Part shown: piece after piece, positions 46,002 through 55,458 of the stretch
Layout: each line of letters opens with the position of its first letter
Position numbering within the stretch: position 1 is the first letter of the stretch
Assembly (NCBI RefSeq): GCF_019392245.1
Contig: NZ_JAHXRL010000005.1
Location: 186,001 to 250,000, forward strand
Source of the DNA: Sulfitobacter sp. CW3
GTDB taxonomy: Bacteria > Pseudomonadota > Alphaproteobacteria > Rhodobacterales > Rhodobacteraceae
Length of the DNA stretch: 64,000 nucleotides
Reading direction: 5' to 3'
The notes under the pieces: model-generated
Database searches by the model: none
Seen by the model: the letters and a program-made list of their open reading frames with translations, nothing else
Told to the model about the DNA's origin: nothing
Translations under genes and position numbers: made by a program

Positions 46002-46202
46002 AATCTGTCCTCATTCATTCGGGCAACTTTTGCCCTGTACTGGTTCCGCCCAAAGCCTGTAGGCCCGTTTGGATCGTGCCCCTAGGGGCGGCTATGGTTC
46101 TTGTTGACACAAGACATGGGGGGCGATCAAGCCTTCCCAAATTCGTTTCTGCGCCTCCTTTAGCATAAGACGCAAGTTTGGCAAACGCTTTGCAGCGCGC
46201 CG

Positions 46203-46940
46203 TTACAACATGGCCATACCACCATTCACATGCAAGGTGGTCCCTGTAACATAAGCGGCTTCCGCGCTGGCCAGATAAACAACGGCGGCGGCAATTTCCG
46301 CCGGTTCACCCATGCGAGCGGCGGGAATCTGCGCCATGATTCCCGATTTCTGATCATCGGTCAGTTTTTCGGTCATGGCAGTGGTAATGAACCCCGGTGC
46401 AATCGCATTCACGGTAATCCCGCGGCTTGCCACTTCGTAAGCGAGCGACTTTGACATCCCCACCATTCCGGCCTTGGACGCGGCATAGTTAGCCTGTCCG
46501 GGGTTGCCCGTCGCACCCACGATGCTCGAGATATTTACGATCCGGCCCCAGCGGGCTTTCATCATGCCGCGCATCACGCCTTTGCACAGTTTGAACGTCG
46601 CGGTGAGGTTCACGTTGATCACCGAATTCCATTCATCATCCGACATCCGCATGAACAGGTTATCGCGGGTGATACCGGCGTTATTGACCAGAATATCAAC
46701 CGAACCCATCGCCTCGATCGCTTGCTTGGGCAGGGCTTCGACAGCTTCCATATCGCTTAGGTTACAGGGCAACACATATGCGCGGTCGCCCAGTTCGGCC
46801 TTCAGCGCCTCAAGCGGTTCTGTGCGGGTACCAGACAGCCCAACCGTCGCACCCTGCGCATGCAGGCTGCGCGCAATATCTGCACCAATACCACCGGATG
46901 CGCCGGTGATCAGCGCTGTTTTACCTGTCAAATCAAACAT
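46203..46940 (-). CDS. fabG: 3-oxoacyl-ACP reductase
   Basis: A 245-residue short-chain dehydrogenase that reduces beta-ketoacyl-ACP with NADPH. The cofactor loop is TGASGGIGADIAR (12–24), NNAG is at 86–89, and the catalytic Ser139, Tyr152 and Lys156 are all present (NISSIVGATGNPGQANYAASK). The C-terminus VTGTTLHVNGGMAML is typical of FabG. It follows fabD with 47 bases between them. Confidence 0.97.
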   Translation of the reverse strand: MFDLTGKTALITGASGGIGADIARSLHAQGATVGLSGTRTEPLEALKAELGDRAYVLPCNLSDMEAVEALPKQAIEAMGSVDILVNNAGITRDNLFMRMSDDEWNSVINVNLTATFKLCKGVMRGMMKARWGRIVNISSIVGATGNPGQANYAASKAGMVGMSKSLAYEVASRGITVNAIAPGFITTAMTEKLTDDQKSGIMAQIPAARMGEPAEIAAAVVYLASAEAAYVTGTTLHVNGGMAML

Positions 46941-46987
46941 CTAAATATCCTTTAATCGCGGCTCACGCCGTATTTATCGCTTTTGGT

Positions 46988-47920
46988 TTATGCCGTGTTC
47001 ATCGCTGCTGCGTCGGCTGCGGTGCCGATATTCACACAAGTGATGTCTTTGTTGATGCGGCGGATCATGCCGGACAAGGCTTTGCCGGCACCGATCTCCC
47101 AAATCTCGGTCACGCCCTGCGCGCCCATCCATTCAACCGACGACAACCAGCGCACTTGGCCGGTGACCTGTTCGATCAACAGCTTGCGGATTTCATCGGG
47201 GTCGGTCACCGCATGTGCGACGACATTCGCCACCACAGACACGATAGGCGCGTTCATCGTTACACCCGCCAGCGCCTCCGACATTTCCTCGGCTGCGGGG
47301 GCCATCAACGCACAATGGAACGGTGCGGACACCGGCAGCAGCAAGGCGCGTTTCGCCCCTGCCGCCTTGGCCAGATCAAGCGCCCGTTCAACGGCGGCCT
47401 TGCTGCCCGACACAACATTCTGCGCGGGATCGTTCTGGTTGGCGACCTGACATACCTCGCCTTGGGCGGCATCAGCGGCAACCTGTTCGGCCTGCTCAAA
47501 GCTGAGCCCGAGCAAGGCGGCCATTGCCCCTTGCCCGACGGGTACAGCTGCCTGCATGGCGCGCCCACGGATGCGCAACAAGCGCGCGGTATCTGCCAGC
47601 GAAAATGTGCCAGCCGCACAAAGTGCCGCGTATTCACCCAACGAATGGCCCGCAACGAATGCTGCCTTCTCGACCGTGATCCCTTCGGCGTTCAACGCGG
47701 CCATCGCGGCCATCGATGTCGCCATCAAGGCAGGCTGCGCGTTTTGGGTCAGGGTCAACGCCTCGGCCTCGCCTTCCCAGATCAACGTCGACAGCTTTTC
47801 ACCTAGCGCCTCGTCGACCTCGTCAAACACGGCTTTGGCCGCTGGATAGGCATCCGCCAGATCGCGGCCCATGCCGATGGTTTGCGCGCCTTGGCCCGGA
47901 TATACAAATGCAATGCTCAT
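46988..47920 (-). CDS. fabD: Malonyl-CoA:ACP transacylase
   Basis: A 310-residue enzyme that loads malonyl groups onto ACP. The oxyanion Gln is in VYPGQGAQ, the nucleophile Ser93 is in GHSLGEYAAL, and the catalytic His is in VSAPFHCALM. It is the first gene of the fabD–fabG–acpP set. Confidence 0.97.
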   Translation of the reverse strand: MSIAFVYPGQGAQTIGMGRDLADAYPAAKAVFDEVDEALGEKLSTLIWEGEAEALTLTQNAQPALMATSMAAMAALNAEGITVEKAAFVAGHSLGEYAALCAAGTFSLADTARLLRIRGRAMQAAVPVGQGAMAALLGLSFEQAEQVAADAAQGEVCQVANQNDPAQNVVSGSKAAVERALDLAKAAGAKRALLLPVSAPFHCALMAPAAEEMSEALAGVTMNAPIVSVVANVVAHAVTDPDEIRKLLIEQVTGQVRWLSSVEWMGAQGVTEIWEIGAGKALSGMIRRINKDITCVNIGTAADAAAMNTA

Positions 47921-48061
47921 AAGGTCCCCCCGTTTCTAATTAAAACGGCTTTATCCTGTGGGGTCGGCGCAAACAAGCCTGCACCGACCCTGTGCGTTTA
48001 TCCGTAATTGCCGCGGGGCCGCTTTACCGTAAACTAAACACACCATAAACCGGAGACCAAA

Positions 48062-49270
48062 ATGGCCATTAGCAACACTGCAATCCGCTACGGCGGCGTA
48101 ACAAAGTTCTTTCACTGGCTGACGGCGTTGCTGATCATCGCGTTGCTCGCTTCGGGCCTCTTCGCCGAGGATCTGCCCCACGAGACGCAAATCCAGCTGA
48201 CGCAAAAAGCGTGGTTCTTTTCACTGCATAAAACCATGGGCGTCGCCGTATTTTTTGTGGCGCTTTTGCGGATCATCTGGGCCATCAGCCAACCCAAACC
48301 GGGCCTGCTGAATGCGGATAAAAAACTCGAACGCTGGCTGGCGGAAACCGTGCATTGGGTGCTTTATGCCTCGCTTGTGATTGTGCCACTGGCAGGCTGG
48401 ATCAGCCACGCAGCCGCATCGGGTTTTGCGCCCATCTGGTGGCCGTTTGGCCAAAATCTGCCACTGGTGCCGAAAAGCACCGATATCGAACATCTGTTCG
48501 GTGCCATTCACGTGATTTCGGGCAAAGTACTGATGGGCGCGTTATTCCTACACTTTGTTGGCGCGATAAAGCACCATGTTATTGATCGCGATTCGACGCT
48601 GCGGCGCATGTTGCCGGGCGAACCACCCATCGGCCCCCTGCCCGTGCAATATCACAGCAGCGCCCCTGTCCTCGCCGCTTTGGTGGTCTGGATTGCAGCA
48701 CTGGCCCTTGGGGTTGGTTTGGGTCTGGCGGGCGGCAAGGACGGCGCAGAAGCCGCCCAAGCGCCGGCATTGGAACAGGTGGCATCCGAATGGACCGTCC
48801 AAACCGGCACAATCGGCATTTCAGTCAGCCAGTTCGGATCGGCAGTCGAAGGCAGCTTTGCCGATTGGACATCGTCCATTTCCTTTGATGAAACAGTATC
48901 AGAGGGCAAAGCGGGCACCGTCACCACAACAATCTCGATCCCGTCGCTGACATTGGGCTCGGTCACGGATCAGGCGATGGGTGCCGACTTTTTCAATGCC
49001 GAAAACTTCCCTACCGCTGCTTTTGCCGCCGACATCACCGTCACCAATGGCAGCTATCTGGCCGATGGTACGCTGACGATCAAAGACCAATCGCTGCCGC
49101 TGTCCCTGCCCTTTAGCCTAACAATCGATGGCGACACGGCAGCGATGCAGGGCGCAACCAGCTTGGACCGGCGTGCCTTTGAGATCGGGCAAAGCGTGAC
49201 AGACGCCGCCACATTGGGATTTGATGTCGCCATCGATATCAACCTGACGGCAACCCGCCCGGCCCAATAG
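48062..49270 (+). CDS. Cytochrome b561–YceI fusion protein
   Basis: A 402-residue two-domain protein. Residues 1–190 are a four-helix cytochrome b561 with candidate heme ligands His18 (KFFHWL), His56 (FSLHKTMG) and two more in AIHVISGKVLM and FLHFVGAIKHH. A fifth hydrophobic stretch (about 205–225) leads to a periplasmic YceI-like lipocalin domain (about 238–402) that in other YceI proteins binds polyisoprenoids such as quinones. The fusion suggests electron transfer between heme b and a lipid-soluble quinone held by YceI. A free YceI gene converges on it. Confidence 0.9.
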   Translation: MAISNTAIRYGGVTKFFHWLTALLIIALLASGLFAEDLPHETQIQLTQKAWFFSLHKTMGVAVFFVALLRIIWAISQPKPGLLNADKKLERWLAETVHWVLYASLVIVPLAGWISHAAASGFAPIWWPFGQNLPLVPKSTDIEHLFGAIHVISGKVLMGALFLHFVGAIKHHVIDRDSTLRRMLPGEPPIGPLPVQYHSSAPVLAALVVWIAALALGVGLGLAGGKDGAEAAQAPALEQVASEWTVQTGTIGISVSQFGSAVEGSFADWTSSISFDETVSEGKAGTVTTTISIPSLTLGSVTDQAMGADFFNAENFPTAAFAADITVTNGSYLADGTLTIKDQSLPLSLPFSLTIDGDTAAMQGATSLDRRAFEIGQSVTDAATLGFDVAIDINLTATRPAQ

Positions 49271-49294
49271 GCCCACCAGCCATCACGCATAAAA

Positions 49295-49324
49295 AAAACG
49301 CCGGGGCGCTGACCCCGGCGTTTT
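49295..49324. terminator. Bidirectional terminator between the two YceI genes
   Basis: AAAACGCCGGGG-cgctga-CCCCGGCGTTTT, a perfect 12-bp stem including A and T runs. Confidence 0.93.
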
Positions 49325-49348
49325 CAATTTCAACGAACGCTAGAAGGC

Positions 49349-49924
49349 TTATTCAGCTTTCATCGCCTCAACGGAAATGTCGATTTGGACCTCGTCACTT
49401 ACGAAGGGTGCGAATTTGCCAAGGTTGTAATCAGAACGCAGCACGGTCGTTGTCGCATCAAAACCGGCCCAAGGCTTGCCCGCCATCGGGTGGTCGCCCA
49501 TTTGGTTGAGTTTGGCATCCAGAACAACCGCTTTGGTCACACCGTTCATGGTCAGATCGCCGGTGATCAGGCCGGTTTTCTCGCCTGTCACTTCGATGCC
49601 TGTCGACGTGAACGTCACCATATCGCCTTCGGCTGCACCGAAAAAGTCAGCGGACATAAAGTGATCGGTGCGCGGCTGCCAGCCGGTGATCATATCCATA
49701 ACTGGAAAGGATACGGTGACAGAAGAATTCGCAGGCTCTGCCTCGTCCAGCATGATTTCGCCGTCGAAACCGCTGTACATGCCTGTCGATGTGGAAAACC
49801 CAAGGTGGCTATAAGTGAACACGATCTGGCTGTGGCTCGCGTCCAGAACATATTTCTCGGCTGCAAAGGCAGATGTCGCACCCAACGTCAGGGCCGAGGC
49901 AAGAAGGATAGATTTGAAAGTCAT
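49349..49924 (-). CDS. YceI family periplasmic protein
   Basis: A 191-residue protein with a signal peptide (1–21, ending AFA-AEKY) and the YceI lipocalin-like fold: VLDASHSQIVFTYSHLGFS at the start and GDLTMNGVTKAVVLDAKLN in the middle. Family members bind a long isoprenoid chain. ATG 49924 follows CCGGAG; the open frame extends far upstream but has no signal there. It is a paralogue of the C-terminal domain of the neighbouring fusion. Confidence 0.92.
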   Translation of the reverse strand: MTFKSILLASALTLGATSAFAAEKYVLDASHSQIVFTYSHLGFSTSTGMYSGFDGEIMLDEAEPANSSVTVSFPVMDMITGWQPRTDHFMSADFFGAAEGDMVTFTSTGIEVTGEKTGLITGDLTMNGVTKAVVLDAKLNQMGDHPMAGKPWAGFDATTTVLRSDYNLGKFAPFVSDEVQIDISVEAMKAE

Positions 49925-50250
49925 GATAAACACTCCGGTTGAACTATTGTATGAACCACAAATGGCGTAATTGAGCCGGTAAACAACCCAGCAGGGGCAA
50001 ACACTGTCTGCGCAAGAATGAACACTTGCGCGCACCAAGGGCATAGCACAGCGGTTTTTGATCCGGGATAGTGACAGCGGCCAATCACACCCTTTTGACA
50101 TGGCGCATTGCCCCTTGCCCTAGACGCCAAACCGTGTATATCGGCCCTTCGTTTTGCATCATCTTTTGAACCGCGCAGACTCTCGTGGTGGGGCCGCAAA
50201 ACGCTAATGCCTCGCCTATGAAATGCGCCTTGATATAAATAGGAGTGCAC
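49925..50250. other. Divergent intergenic region between yceI and rpsF
   Basis: These 326 bases hold no gene that I can support. They must carry the yceI promoter on the left and the ribosomal-protein promoter on the right. AGGAGTG at 50241–50247 is the rpsF ribosome site. I see no RNA gene or S6/S18 leader structure I can name. Confidence 0.6.
50115..50142 (+). promoter_or_regulatory. Candidate promoter of rpsF-rpsR-rplI
   Basis: TTGCCC (50115–50120), a 16-base spacer and TATATC (50137–50142) make a plausible housekeeping promoter about 110 bases before rpsF. Confidence 0.4.
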
Positions 50251-50613
50251 ATGCCGCTTTATGAGCATGTTATGATTGCGCGTCAGGACTTGTCCAACAC
50301 GCAAGCAGAAGGCCTTATCGAACATTTTGGCACAGTTTTGGCTGACAACGACGGCAAGCTCGTCGACAGCGAATACTGGGGCGTCAAAACGATGGCCTAT
50401 AAGATCAACAAAAACCGCAAGGGCCACTATGCCTTCCTGCGTTCGGACGCACCTGCGACCGCAATTCAGGAAATGGAGCGTCTGATGCGTTTGCACGACG
50501 ACGTAATGCGCGTTCTGACCATCAAAGTTGATGAGCATAAAGAACTGCCATCCGTTCAAATGCAAAAACGTGACGAACGCCCCGAGCGCGGCGAACGCCG
50601 CGAGCGCCGTTGA
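50251..50613 (+). CDS. rpsF: 30S ribosomal protein bS6
   Basis: A 120-residue protein beginning MPLYEHVMIARQDLS, the standard bS6 start, with YWGVKTMAYKINKNRKGHYAF in the middle. The tail (RDERPERGERRERR) is charged and repetitive. ATG 50251 is chosen over an ATG-like start two codons earlier because of spacing to AGGAG. S6 binds 16S rRNA with S18, encoded next. Confidence 0.97.
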   Translation: MPLYEHVMIARQDLSNTQAEGLIEHFGTVLADNDGKLVDSEYWGVKTMAYKINKNRKGHYAFLRSDAPATAIQEMERLMRLHDDVMRVLTIKVDEHKELPSVQMQKRDERPERGERRERR

Positions 50614-50642
50614 TCATCAGCTTGAAAGAAAGGACATAAACC

Positions 50643-50870
50643 ATGGCCGCAAAACCATTTTTCCGCCGTCGTAAAGTCTGCCCCTTCTCGGGCGACAACG
50701 CACCGGCAATCGATTACAAAGACACACGTCTTCTGCAGCGCTACATCTCTGAGCGCGGCAAAATCGTTCCATCCCGTATCACAGCAGTTTCTGCGAAAAA
50801 GCAGCGTGAATTGGCCCGTGCCATCAAACGCGCCCGCTTCCTCGCCTTGCTGCCCTACGCCGTTAAGTAA
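50643..50870 (+). CDS. rpsR: 30S ribosomal protein bS18
   Basis: A 75-residue basic protein: [22 protein letters not shown], then [21 protein letters not shown] and [14 protein letters not shown], all diagnostic of S18. A GAAAGAAAGG ribosome site precedes it. It is the middle gene of the rpsF-rpsR-rplI operon. Confidence 0.98.
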   Translation: MAAKPFFRRRKVCPFSGDNAPAIDYKDTRLLQRYISERGKIVPSRITAVSAKKQRELARAIKRARFLALLPYAVK

Positions 50871-50881
50871 GGAGAAAGCAC

Positions 50882-51502
50882 ATGCAAGTTATCCTTCTGG
50901 AACGTGTGGCCAAACTGGGCCAAATGGGCGAAGTCGTGGATGTAAAGCCAGGCTACGCACGCAACTATCTGCTGCCACAAGGCAAAGCGCTGTCGGCTTC
51001 CAAAGCCAACATCGAAGCCTTTGAAGGTCAGAAAGCACAGCTTGAGGCACAAAACCTCGAGACCAAAAAAGAAGCCGAAGCAATGGCGGACAAGCTGAAC
51101 GGTCAGCAGTTCGTTGTTATCCGCTCCGCTTCCGATTCGGGTGCTTTGTACGGTTCCGTTACAACACGTGACGCAGCCGACGTTGCAACCGCCGAAGGTT
51201 TCACAGTCGACCGCAAACAGGTCGTTCTGCGCAACCCGATCAAAGATCTGGGCCTGCACGACGTAACCGTCGTTCTGCACCCCGAAGTAGAAGCCACCAT
51301 TCAGTTGAACGTTGCACGTTCCCCTGAAGAGGCCGAACTTCAGGCGGCCGGCAAGTCGATCCAAGAACTGGCAGCGGAAGAAGAAGCCGCAGCAGAGTTC
51401 GAAATCTCTGAATTGTTCGACGATATCGGCTCTGCCGCGAACGATGACGAAGATCTGGCTGAAGCGGTTGAAGCGCAGGAAGACGACGAAGCGAAAGCTT
51501 AA
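50882..51502 (+). CDS. rplI: 50S ribosomal protein bL9
   Basis: A 206-residue protein. The N-terminal rRNA-binding domain ([21 protein letters not shown]…[13 protein letters not shown]) is joined by a long helix to the C-terminal domain (about 80–150). An acidic extension of about 50 residues ([16 protein letters not shown]…) makes it longer than the usual 150-residue L9, as is common in Rhodobacterales. Confidence 0.97.
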   Translation: MQVILLERVAKLGQMGEVVDVKPGYARNYLLPQGKALSASKANIEAFEGQKAQLEAQNLETKKEAEAMADKLNGQQFVVIRSASDSGALYGSVTTRDAADVATAEGFTVDRKQVVLRNPIKDLGLHDVTVVLHPEVEATIQLNVARSPEEAELQAAGKSIQELAAEEEAAAEFEISELFDDIGSAANDDEDLAEAVEAQEDDEAKA

Positions 51503-51526
51503 GTCTCTCAATGCCTTAGAAGATTT

Positions 51527-51559
51527 AACGCCGTCCCCACATGCTGGGGGCGGCGTTTT
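51527..51559 (+). terminator. Terminator of the rpsF-rpsR-rplI operon
   Basis: AACGCCG-t-CCCC / GGGG-g-CGGCGTTTT with a short loop (acatgct). The next 200 bases up to the lytic transglycosylase show nothing recognisable. Confidence 0.9.
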
Positions 51560-51768
51560 CATTTGGTGGTCGCGCACGAACCGCCCTGCATGGCATTCGC
51601 CAGAATCACCCCCTTAAAAAACAAATTCTCCACGTCGCAGCCCGCGCGTCTGCGCTTCTACGCTCATTCGACGTCGGTTTAGGCGACCCTCTGCCCATGC
51701 AAAACCGCCAAGGTTGCGAGGCACTTCATCCGATGTAGTGTTTCCAAAGCAAAAACCAGAGTGTCCAG

Positions 51769-52251
51769 ATGACAGCCATATCACGCCGCCTTTTGTGCCA
51801 GATGCTCTTGTGCAGCACTGGCCTTGCCGCTTGCGCAAGCACACCATCACCCGGCCCGGCCCCTGCCCCCAAAATGCAGCTTTATCCGAACGAGACGCCG
51901 GAACTGCGCAGCCTGATCAACAAATGGGCCGACTTTTACGACGTCCCGCGCCCGCTTGTGCACCGCCTGGCCATTCGGGAAAGCACCCACCGCCCAGAGG
52001 CCCGCAATGGCCCCTACTACGGGTTGTTGCAGATCCTGCCGGCAACAGCGCGCGGCATGGGGTTTCAGGGCAGCTCGGGCGATTTGCTGAACCCTGACGT
52101 GAACCTGAAATACGGGGTGAAATATCTGCGTGGCGCGTGGCTGCTGGCAGACGGCGATCACACGACAGCGATCAAATGGTACGCAAGCGGCTACTACTAC
52201 GAAGCCAAACGCCGCGGCATGTTAAATGAAACCGGCCTGCGCAACGGGTGA
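51769..52251 (+). CDS. Lytic transglycosylase lipoprotein (SLT domain)
   Basis: A 160-residue protein with a lipoprotein signal: a basic N-terminus (ISRRLL), a hydrophobic stretch and the lipobox LAAC with Cys22. The SLT domain follows: catalytic Glu71 in AIRESTHRPEA, then GPYYGLLQILPATARGMGF and NLKYGVKYLRG. It should cut peptidoglycan glycan strands from the periplasmic side of a membrane. Single gene. Confidence 0.9.
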   Translation: MTAISRRLLCQMLLCSTGLAACASTPSPGPAPAPKMQLYPNETPELRSLINKWADFYDVPRPLVHRLAIRESTHRPEARNGPYYGLLQILPATARGMGFQGSSGDLLNPDVNLKYGVKYLRGAWLLADGDHTTAIKWYASGYYYEAKRRGMLNETGLRNG

Positions 52252-52252
52252 T

Positions 52253-52296
52253 CGGAAAATTCGAATTTTCCGGCCCGGAATTTTTTGAAAATTCCG
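52253..52296. repeat. Double hairpin module after the transglycosylase gene (copy B)
   Basis: A perfect 20-bp palindrome (CGGAAAATTC / GAATTTTCCG, 52253–52272) is followed after three bases by CGGAATT / AATTCCG (52276–52296). The second hairpin matches that of copy A after pgk in stem and nearly in loop; the first differs in sequence but not in layout. Confidence 0.6.
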
Positions 52297-52311
52297 CCAC
52301 CGCCAGATAGC

Positions 52312-52340
52312 AAAAGGGCCACCCAAACGGATGGCCCTTC
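52312..52340 (-). terminator. Terminator of tig
   Basis: AAGGGCCA / TGGCCCTT with a 10-base loop; on the minus strand it is followed by TTTTGC. Confidence 0.75.
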
Positions 52341-52369
52341 GCTAATTCTCACCTAGAAGGCGGTTAGAC

Positions 52370-53701
52370 TTATTCGTCTTCCAGCGCTTCAACAGCTTTT
52401 TGAAGGTCCTCTTTGGACACTTCTTTTTCGTTCAATGTCGCTTGTTCAAACACGTGGTCAACGACCTTGTCTTCAAACAATGGCGCACGCAGCTGCTGCT
52501 GCATTTGCTGGTTTTGCTGAACGAATTCAAAGAACTGGCGCTCTTGACCCGGGTACTGACGTGCCTGGTTCATGATCGCTTGGGTCATCTCTGCGTCTGT
52601 TACCTGAACTTCGGCTTTCTGACCCAGCTCTGCCAACAGCAGGCCAAGACGAACGCGGCGTGCTGCCAAGGTCTTGTGCTCTTCTGTGGTTTCGATCTCT
52701 GGGTGGTCATGGCCCTGAACATCAGGGTTGTCTTCGTGCCACAGCTGGTGGGCGATCTGGCCCGCTTCGGCATCCAACAAGGACGGTGGCAGGTCAAAGC
52801 TGACCAGTTTGTCCAGCTCGTCCAGCAGGCCACGCTTCATAACAGCGCGCGATGCGCCCATGTATTCAGCTTCCAGACGTTCGGCGATTTGTGTTTTCAA
52901 ACCGGCCAGATCTTCTGCGCCAAACTTGGTTGCCAGTTCGTCATCGATCTTGGCAGCAACAGGCTTTTTAACGTCTTTGACTTTGCATTCAAACACGGCC
53001 TCTTTGCCAGCAAGGTGCGGCGCTTGGTAATCATCTGGGAAAGAAACGGTAACGTCTTTTTCTTCACCAGCAACAACACCAACCAGCTGCTCTTCAAAGC
53101 CGGGGATGAAGGAGTTGGAGCCCAGTACCAAAGGATAATCCTCTGCAGCACCGCCATCAAACGCTTCGCCGTCAACTTTACCCAAGAAATCGAACACGAT
53201 CTGGTCGCCGTCTTTGGCTTTTGTGCCCGCTTTGCGCGATTCAAAATCTTGTGCAGTCTCGGCCAGGTTTGCCAGCGCTTCTTCAACCGCGGCATCGTCG
53301 GCTTTGACGACCATTTTCTCTAGCTTGATGGATGTCAGATCAACTTCAGGAATCTCGGGCAGCGCTTCATAGGTCATTGTGACCTCGACATCGTCGCCTT
53401 CTTTCCAGTCTTCGTTGGCCATTTTCACATCGGGCTGCATCGCAGGGCGATCGCCGGACTTTTCAAAATGCTCTTGCATGGCACCATCGATGGCTTCTTG
53501 CATGGCTTCGCCCATAACCTTTTGGCCGAACTGCTTTTTCAGCAGCGCCATAGGTACTTTACCTTTGCGAAAGCCCTTCATTTCGACTTCGGGCTGTGCT
53601 TCGGCCAGCTTTTCGTTGACCTTGGCCTCCAGCTCAGCTGCTGTCACAGTGATGGCATAGCCGCGTTTCAGACCTTCGTTCAGCGTCTCGTTGACCTGCA
53701 T
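52370..53701 (-). CDS. tig: Trigger factor
   Basis: A 443-residue ribosome-associated chaperone. The N-terminal ribosome-binding domain contains [18 protein letters not shown] (the GFRxGxxP signature); the FKBP-like isomerase domain follows (about 160–245, [20 protein letters not shown]), and the helical C-terminal arms bind nascent chains. Length and order are normal. In many bacteria tig precedes clpP; here nothing follows it on the same strand. Confidence 0.97.
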   Translation of the reverse strand: MQVNETLNEGLKRGYAITVTAAELEAKVNEKLAEAQPEVEMKGFRKGKVPMALLKKQFGQKVMGEAMQEAIDGAMQEHFEKSGDRPAMQPDVKMANEDWKEGDDVEVTMTYEALPEIPEVDLTSIKLEKMVVKADDAAVEEALANLAETAQDFESRKAGTKAKDGDQIVFDFLGKVDGEAFDGGAAEDYPLVLGSNSFIPGFEEQLVGVVAGEEKDVTVSFPDDYQAPHLAGKEAVFECKVKDVKKPVAAKIDDELATKFGAEDLAGLKTQIAERLEAEYMGASRAVMKRGLLDELDKLVSFDLPPSLLDAEAGQIAHQLWHEDNPDVQGHDHPEIETTEEHKTLAARRVRLGLLLAELGQKAEVQVTDAEMTQAIMNQARQYPGQERQFFEFVQQNQQMQQQLRAPLFEDKVVDHVFEQATLNEKEVSKEDLQKAVEALEDE

Positions 53702-53846
53702 GTTTGCTCCATAGGGTAAGGCCGCGCGATAATCGGCGCGGGCGGAAAAATTTCCGCTCTTCTATTTGGGCCTGCGCTTGGGCGCAAGCGGATTTGGGTT
53801 GGGCCCGGACCGGCGGCGCATAAAACCCGCCAAACCAAGCCCCGAA

Positions 53847-54131
53847 TTACATCCCCAAGGCTTCTTTATACATCTCAAGGACGGCTTCTTCTTCAGCAAT
53901 GTCGTCTTTGTCGCGTTTACGCAACGAGATCACTTTGCGCAGCACTTTGGTATCGTAACCGCGCGATTTGGCTTCGGCCATGACCTCTTTTTGCTGCTCG
54001 GCCAGATCTTTCTTTTCTGAATCAAGGCGTTCAATCCGCTCGACGAACTGACGCAGCTCGTTTGCGGTGACGCGGTAGGTGGCATCGCCAACGACGTCGG
54101 CGGATTCGGGGTTCGTAGCACTGTCGCTCAT
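53847..54131 (-). CDS. gapR: GapR-like nucleoid-associated protein (DUF2312)
   Basis: A 94-residue protein of the DUF2312 family: ELRQFVERIERLDSEKKDLAEQ, then KEVMAEAKSRGYDTKVLRKVI and EEEAVLEMYKEALGM. Caulobacter GapR has the same pattern and binds overtwisted AT-rich DNA ahead of replication and transcription forks, stimulating topoisomerases. The start at 54131 is preferred over the much longer open frame because the family begins here. Confidence 0.92.
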   Translation of the reverse strand: MSDSATNPESADVVGDATYRVTANELRQFVERIERLDSEKKDLAEQQKEVMAEAKSRGYDTKVLRKVISLRKRDKDDIAEEEAVLEMYKEALGM

Positions 54132-54237
54132 TGCGGGGTCCTGTGTCTGGAAAGGGTCAGCGCCCTGACTAACGCCGCGCCTGCCCTGCCGCAAGCCACA
54201 CTTGCGATACCTTGCCGATTGAGATAGCTCGCGCCCC

Positions 54238-54477
54238 ATGGAAAATGCATCAACATCTTTATTCGACATTCTGATCTGGGTCGGCGCGCTGATCTCGCTC
54301 GTAGGATTCTTTGGCCTTGTTTGGTGTATCGTCACCGTAATGCGGGCAAAACGCGCCAGCCTGTCCGAAGACGACATGCGCGCCGTCTTGCAGAAAGCCT
54401 TGCCGCTTAACCTTGCCTCGCTGTTTCTGTCAGTCATCGGTCTGATGATGGTCGTGATCGGGATCATGCTGGGCTAA
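54238..54477 (+). CDS. Small two-helix membrane protein, unknown function
   Basis: A 79-residue protein with two hydrophobic helices (about 10–34 and 57–78) joined by a charged loop (MRAKRASLSEDDMRAVLQKALPLN). I recognise no family. The start codon is 107 bases from the divergent gapR start, and no clear ribosome site is visible, but codon use and the coherent topology support it. Confidence 0.7.
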   Translation: MENASTSLFDILIWVGALISLVGFFGLVWCIVTVMRAKRASLSEDDMRAVLQKALPLNLASLFLSVIGLMMVVIGIMLG

Positions 54478-54585
54478 ATACGCGGCCCGCGAATTAACGC
54501 TTGAAACATATTCAATAATCTTTATATATCCTATTAACACGGGACGTATCTTTGCGGCCCCTCCTAACGTGTGAATGGGAATAAC

Positions 54586-55017
54586 ATGATTGAAGTCGAA
54601 TGGATTTGGGGGCTGATTGGCGGCCTGATTATTGGATGTGGCGGCGCTGTCTATCTCTTGGGCAACGGGCGCATCATGGGGGCCAGCGGTATCATCGGCG
54701 GGCTTGTTGACGGCACGGGCCGCAATGCTTGGGTCGAACGGGTCAGCTTCATCGCGGCGCTTGTCCTTGCGCCAGCACTGTTGATTTACTTCTCCGGACG
54801 CCCTGCTGAAACCAACCTTACAGACAATTGGGTGCTTATTGTTGTGGCCGGGCTGCTGGTCGGCGTCGGCACTCGGGTCGGCAATGGTTGTACGTCAGGC
54901 CATGGCGTCTGCGGCATCTCGCGGCTGTCACCGCGCGGGATCGTGGCCACTTTGGTCTATATTTTTGCAGGTGCGGTGATGGTTGTTGCCCTGCGCTCCA
55001 TGATGGGGGGACTGTAA
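54586..55017 (+). CDS. YeeE/YedE family membrane protein, part A
   Basis: A 143-residue protein with about four membrane helices and the family motif [20 protein letters not shown], whose Cys residues handle sulfur in TsuA/YeeE thiosulfate uptake. It is the first half of a split transporter, and part B starts one base after its stop. ATG 54586 follows GGGA; a GTG five codons upstream is the alternative. Confidence 0.88.
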   Translation: MIEVEWIWGLIGGLIIGCGGAVYLLGNGRIMGASGIIGGLVDGTGRNAWVERVSFIAALVLAPALLIYFSGRPAETNLTDNWVLIVVAGLLVGVGTRVGNGCTSGHGVCGISRLSPRGIVATLVYIFAGAVMVVALRSMMGGL

Positions 55018-55018
55018 G

Positions 55019-55441
55019 ATGCGGAATATGATTGCTGTTTTGTCCGGTGCATTGTTTGGCATTGGCCTGTATATCGCGGACATGACCAACACCGTTAAGG
55101 TACAGGGATTCCTGGACTTTTTCGGCAGCTGGGATCCGACATTGGCCTTTGTGATGGGCGGTGCGATTATACCAATGGCCGTTGCATGGGCGTTGACGCG
55201 CAACCGCAAACCGCTGATTGGCGGCGAATTTCCTGCCCGTCCCGAGGCCAAATTTGACCGCCGGCTGATTGTTGGTGCGATCCTGTTCGGCATGGGCTGG
55301 GGTCTGGTTGGGCTTTGCCCGGGTCCGGCACTTGCCTCGCTTAGTTATGGCGGCATTGGCGGGCTGGTTTTCTTGGTGGCGATGCTGTCGGGGATGCTAA
55401 TCGCCCCCAAAGTTTCGGCACTGCTGGACAGCAAACCCTGA
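55019..55441 (+). CDS. YeeE/YedE family membrane protein, part B
   Basis: A 140-residue partner with about four helices and the motif GLCPGPALASLSYGG, containing the conserved Cys of the second half. Paired small YeeE proteins (PmpA/PmpB type) together equal one full-length transporter. With the DUF442 protein downstream, the three form a sulfur-handling set. Confidence 0.88.
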   Translation: MRNMIAVLSGALFGIGLYIADMTNTVKVQGFLDFFGSWDPTLAFVMGGAIIPMAVAWALTRNRKPLIGGEFPARPEAKFDRRLIVGAILFGMGWGLVGLCPGPALASLSYGGIGGLVFLVAMLSGMLIAPKVSALLDSKP

Positions 55442-55458
55442 GCTGGTTAAATCACGCT

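Noticed and set aside
48022..48036. TTTACCGTAAAC before the cytochrome b561 fusion as a related operator
   Set aside because: The symmetry centre differs from the other sites, and the match is short.
49925..50250. Small gene in the 326-base gap before rpsF
   Set aside because: Short frames exist, but none has both a ribosome site and protein-like composition.
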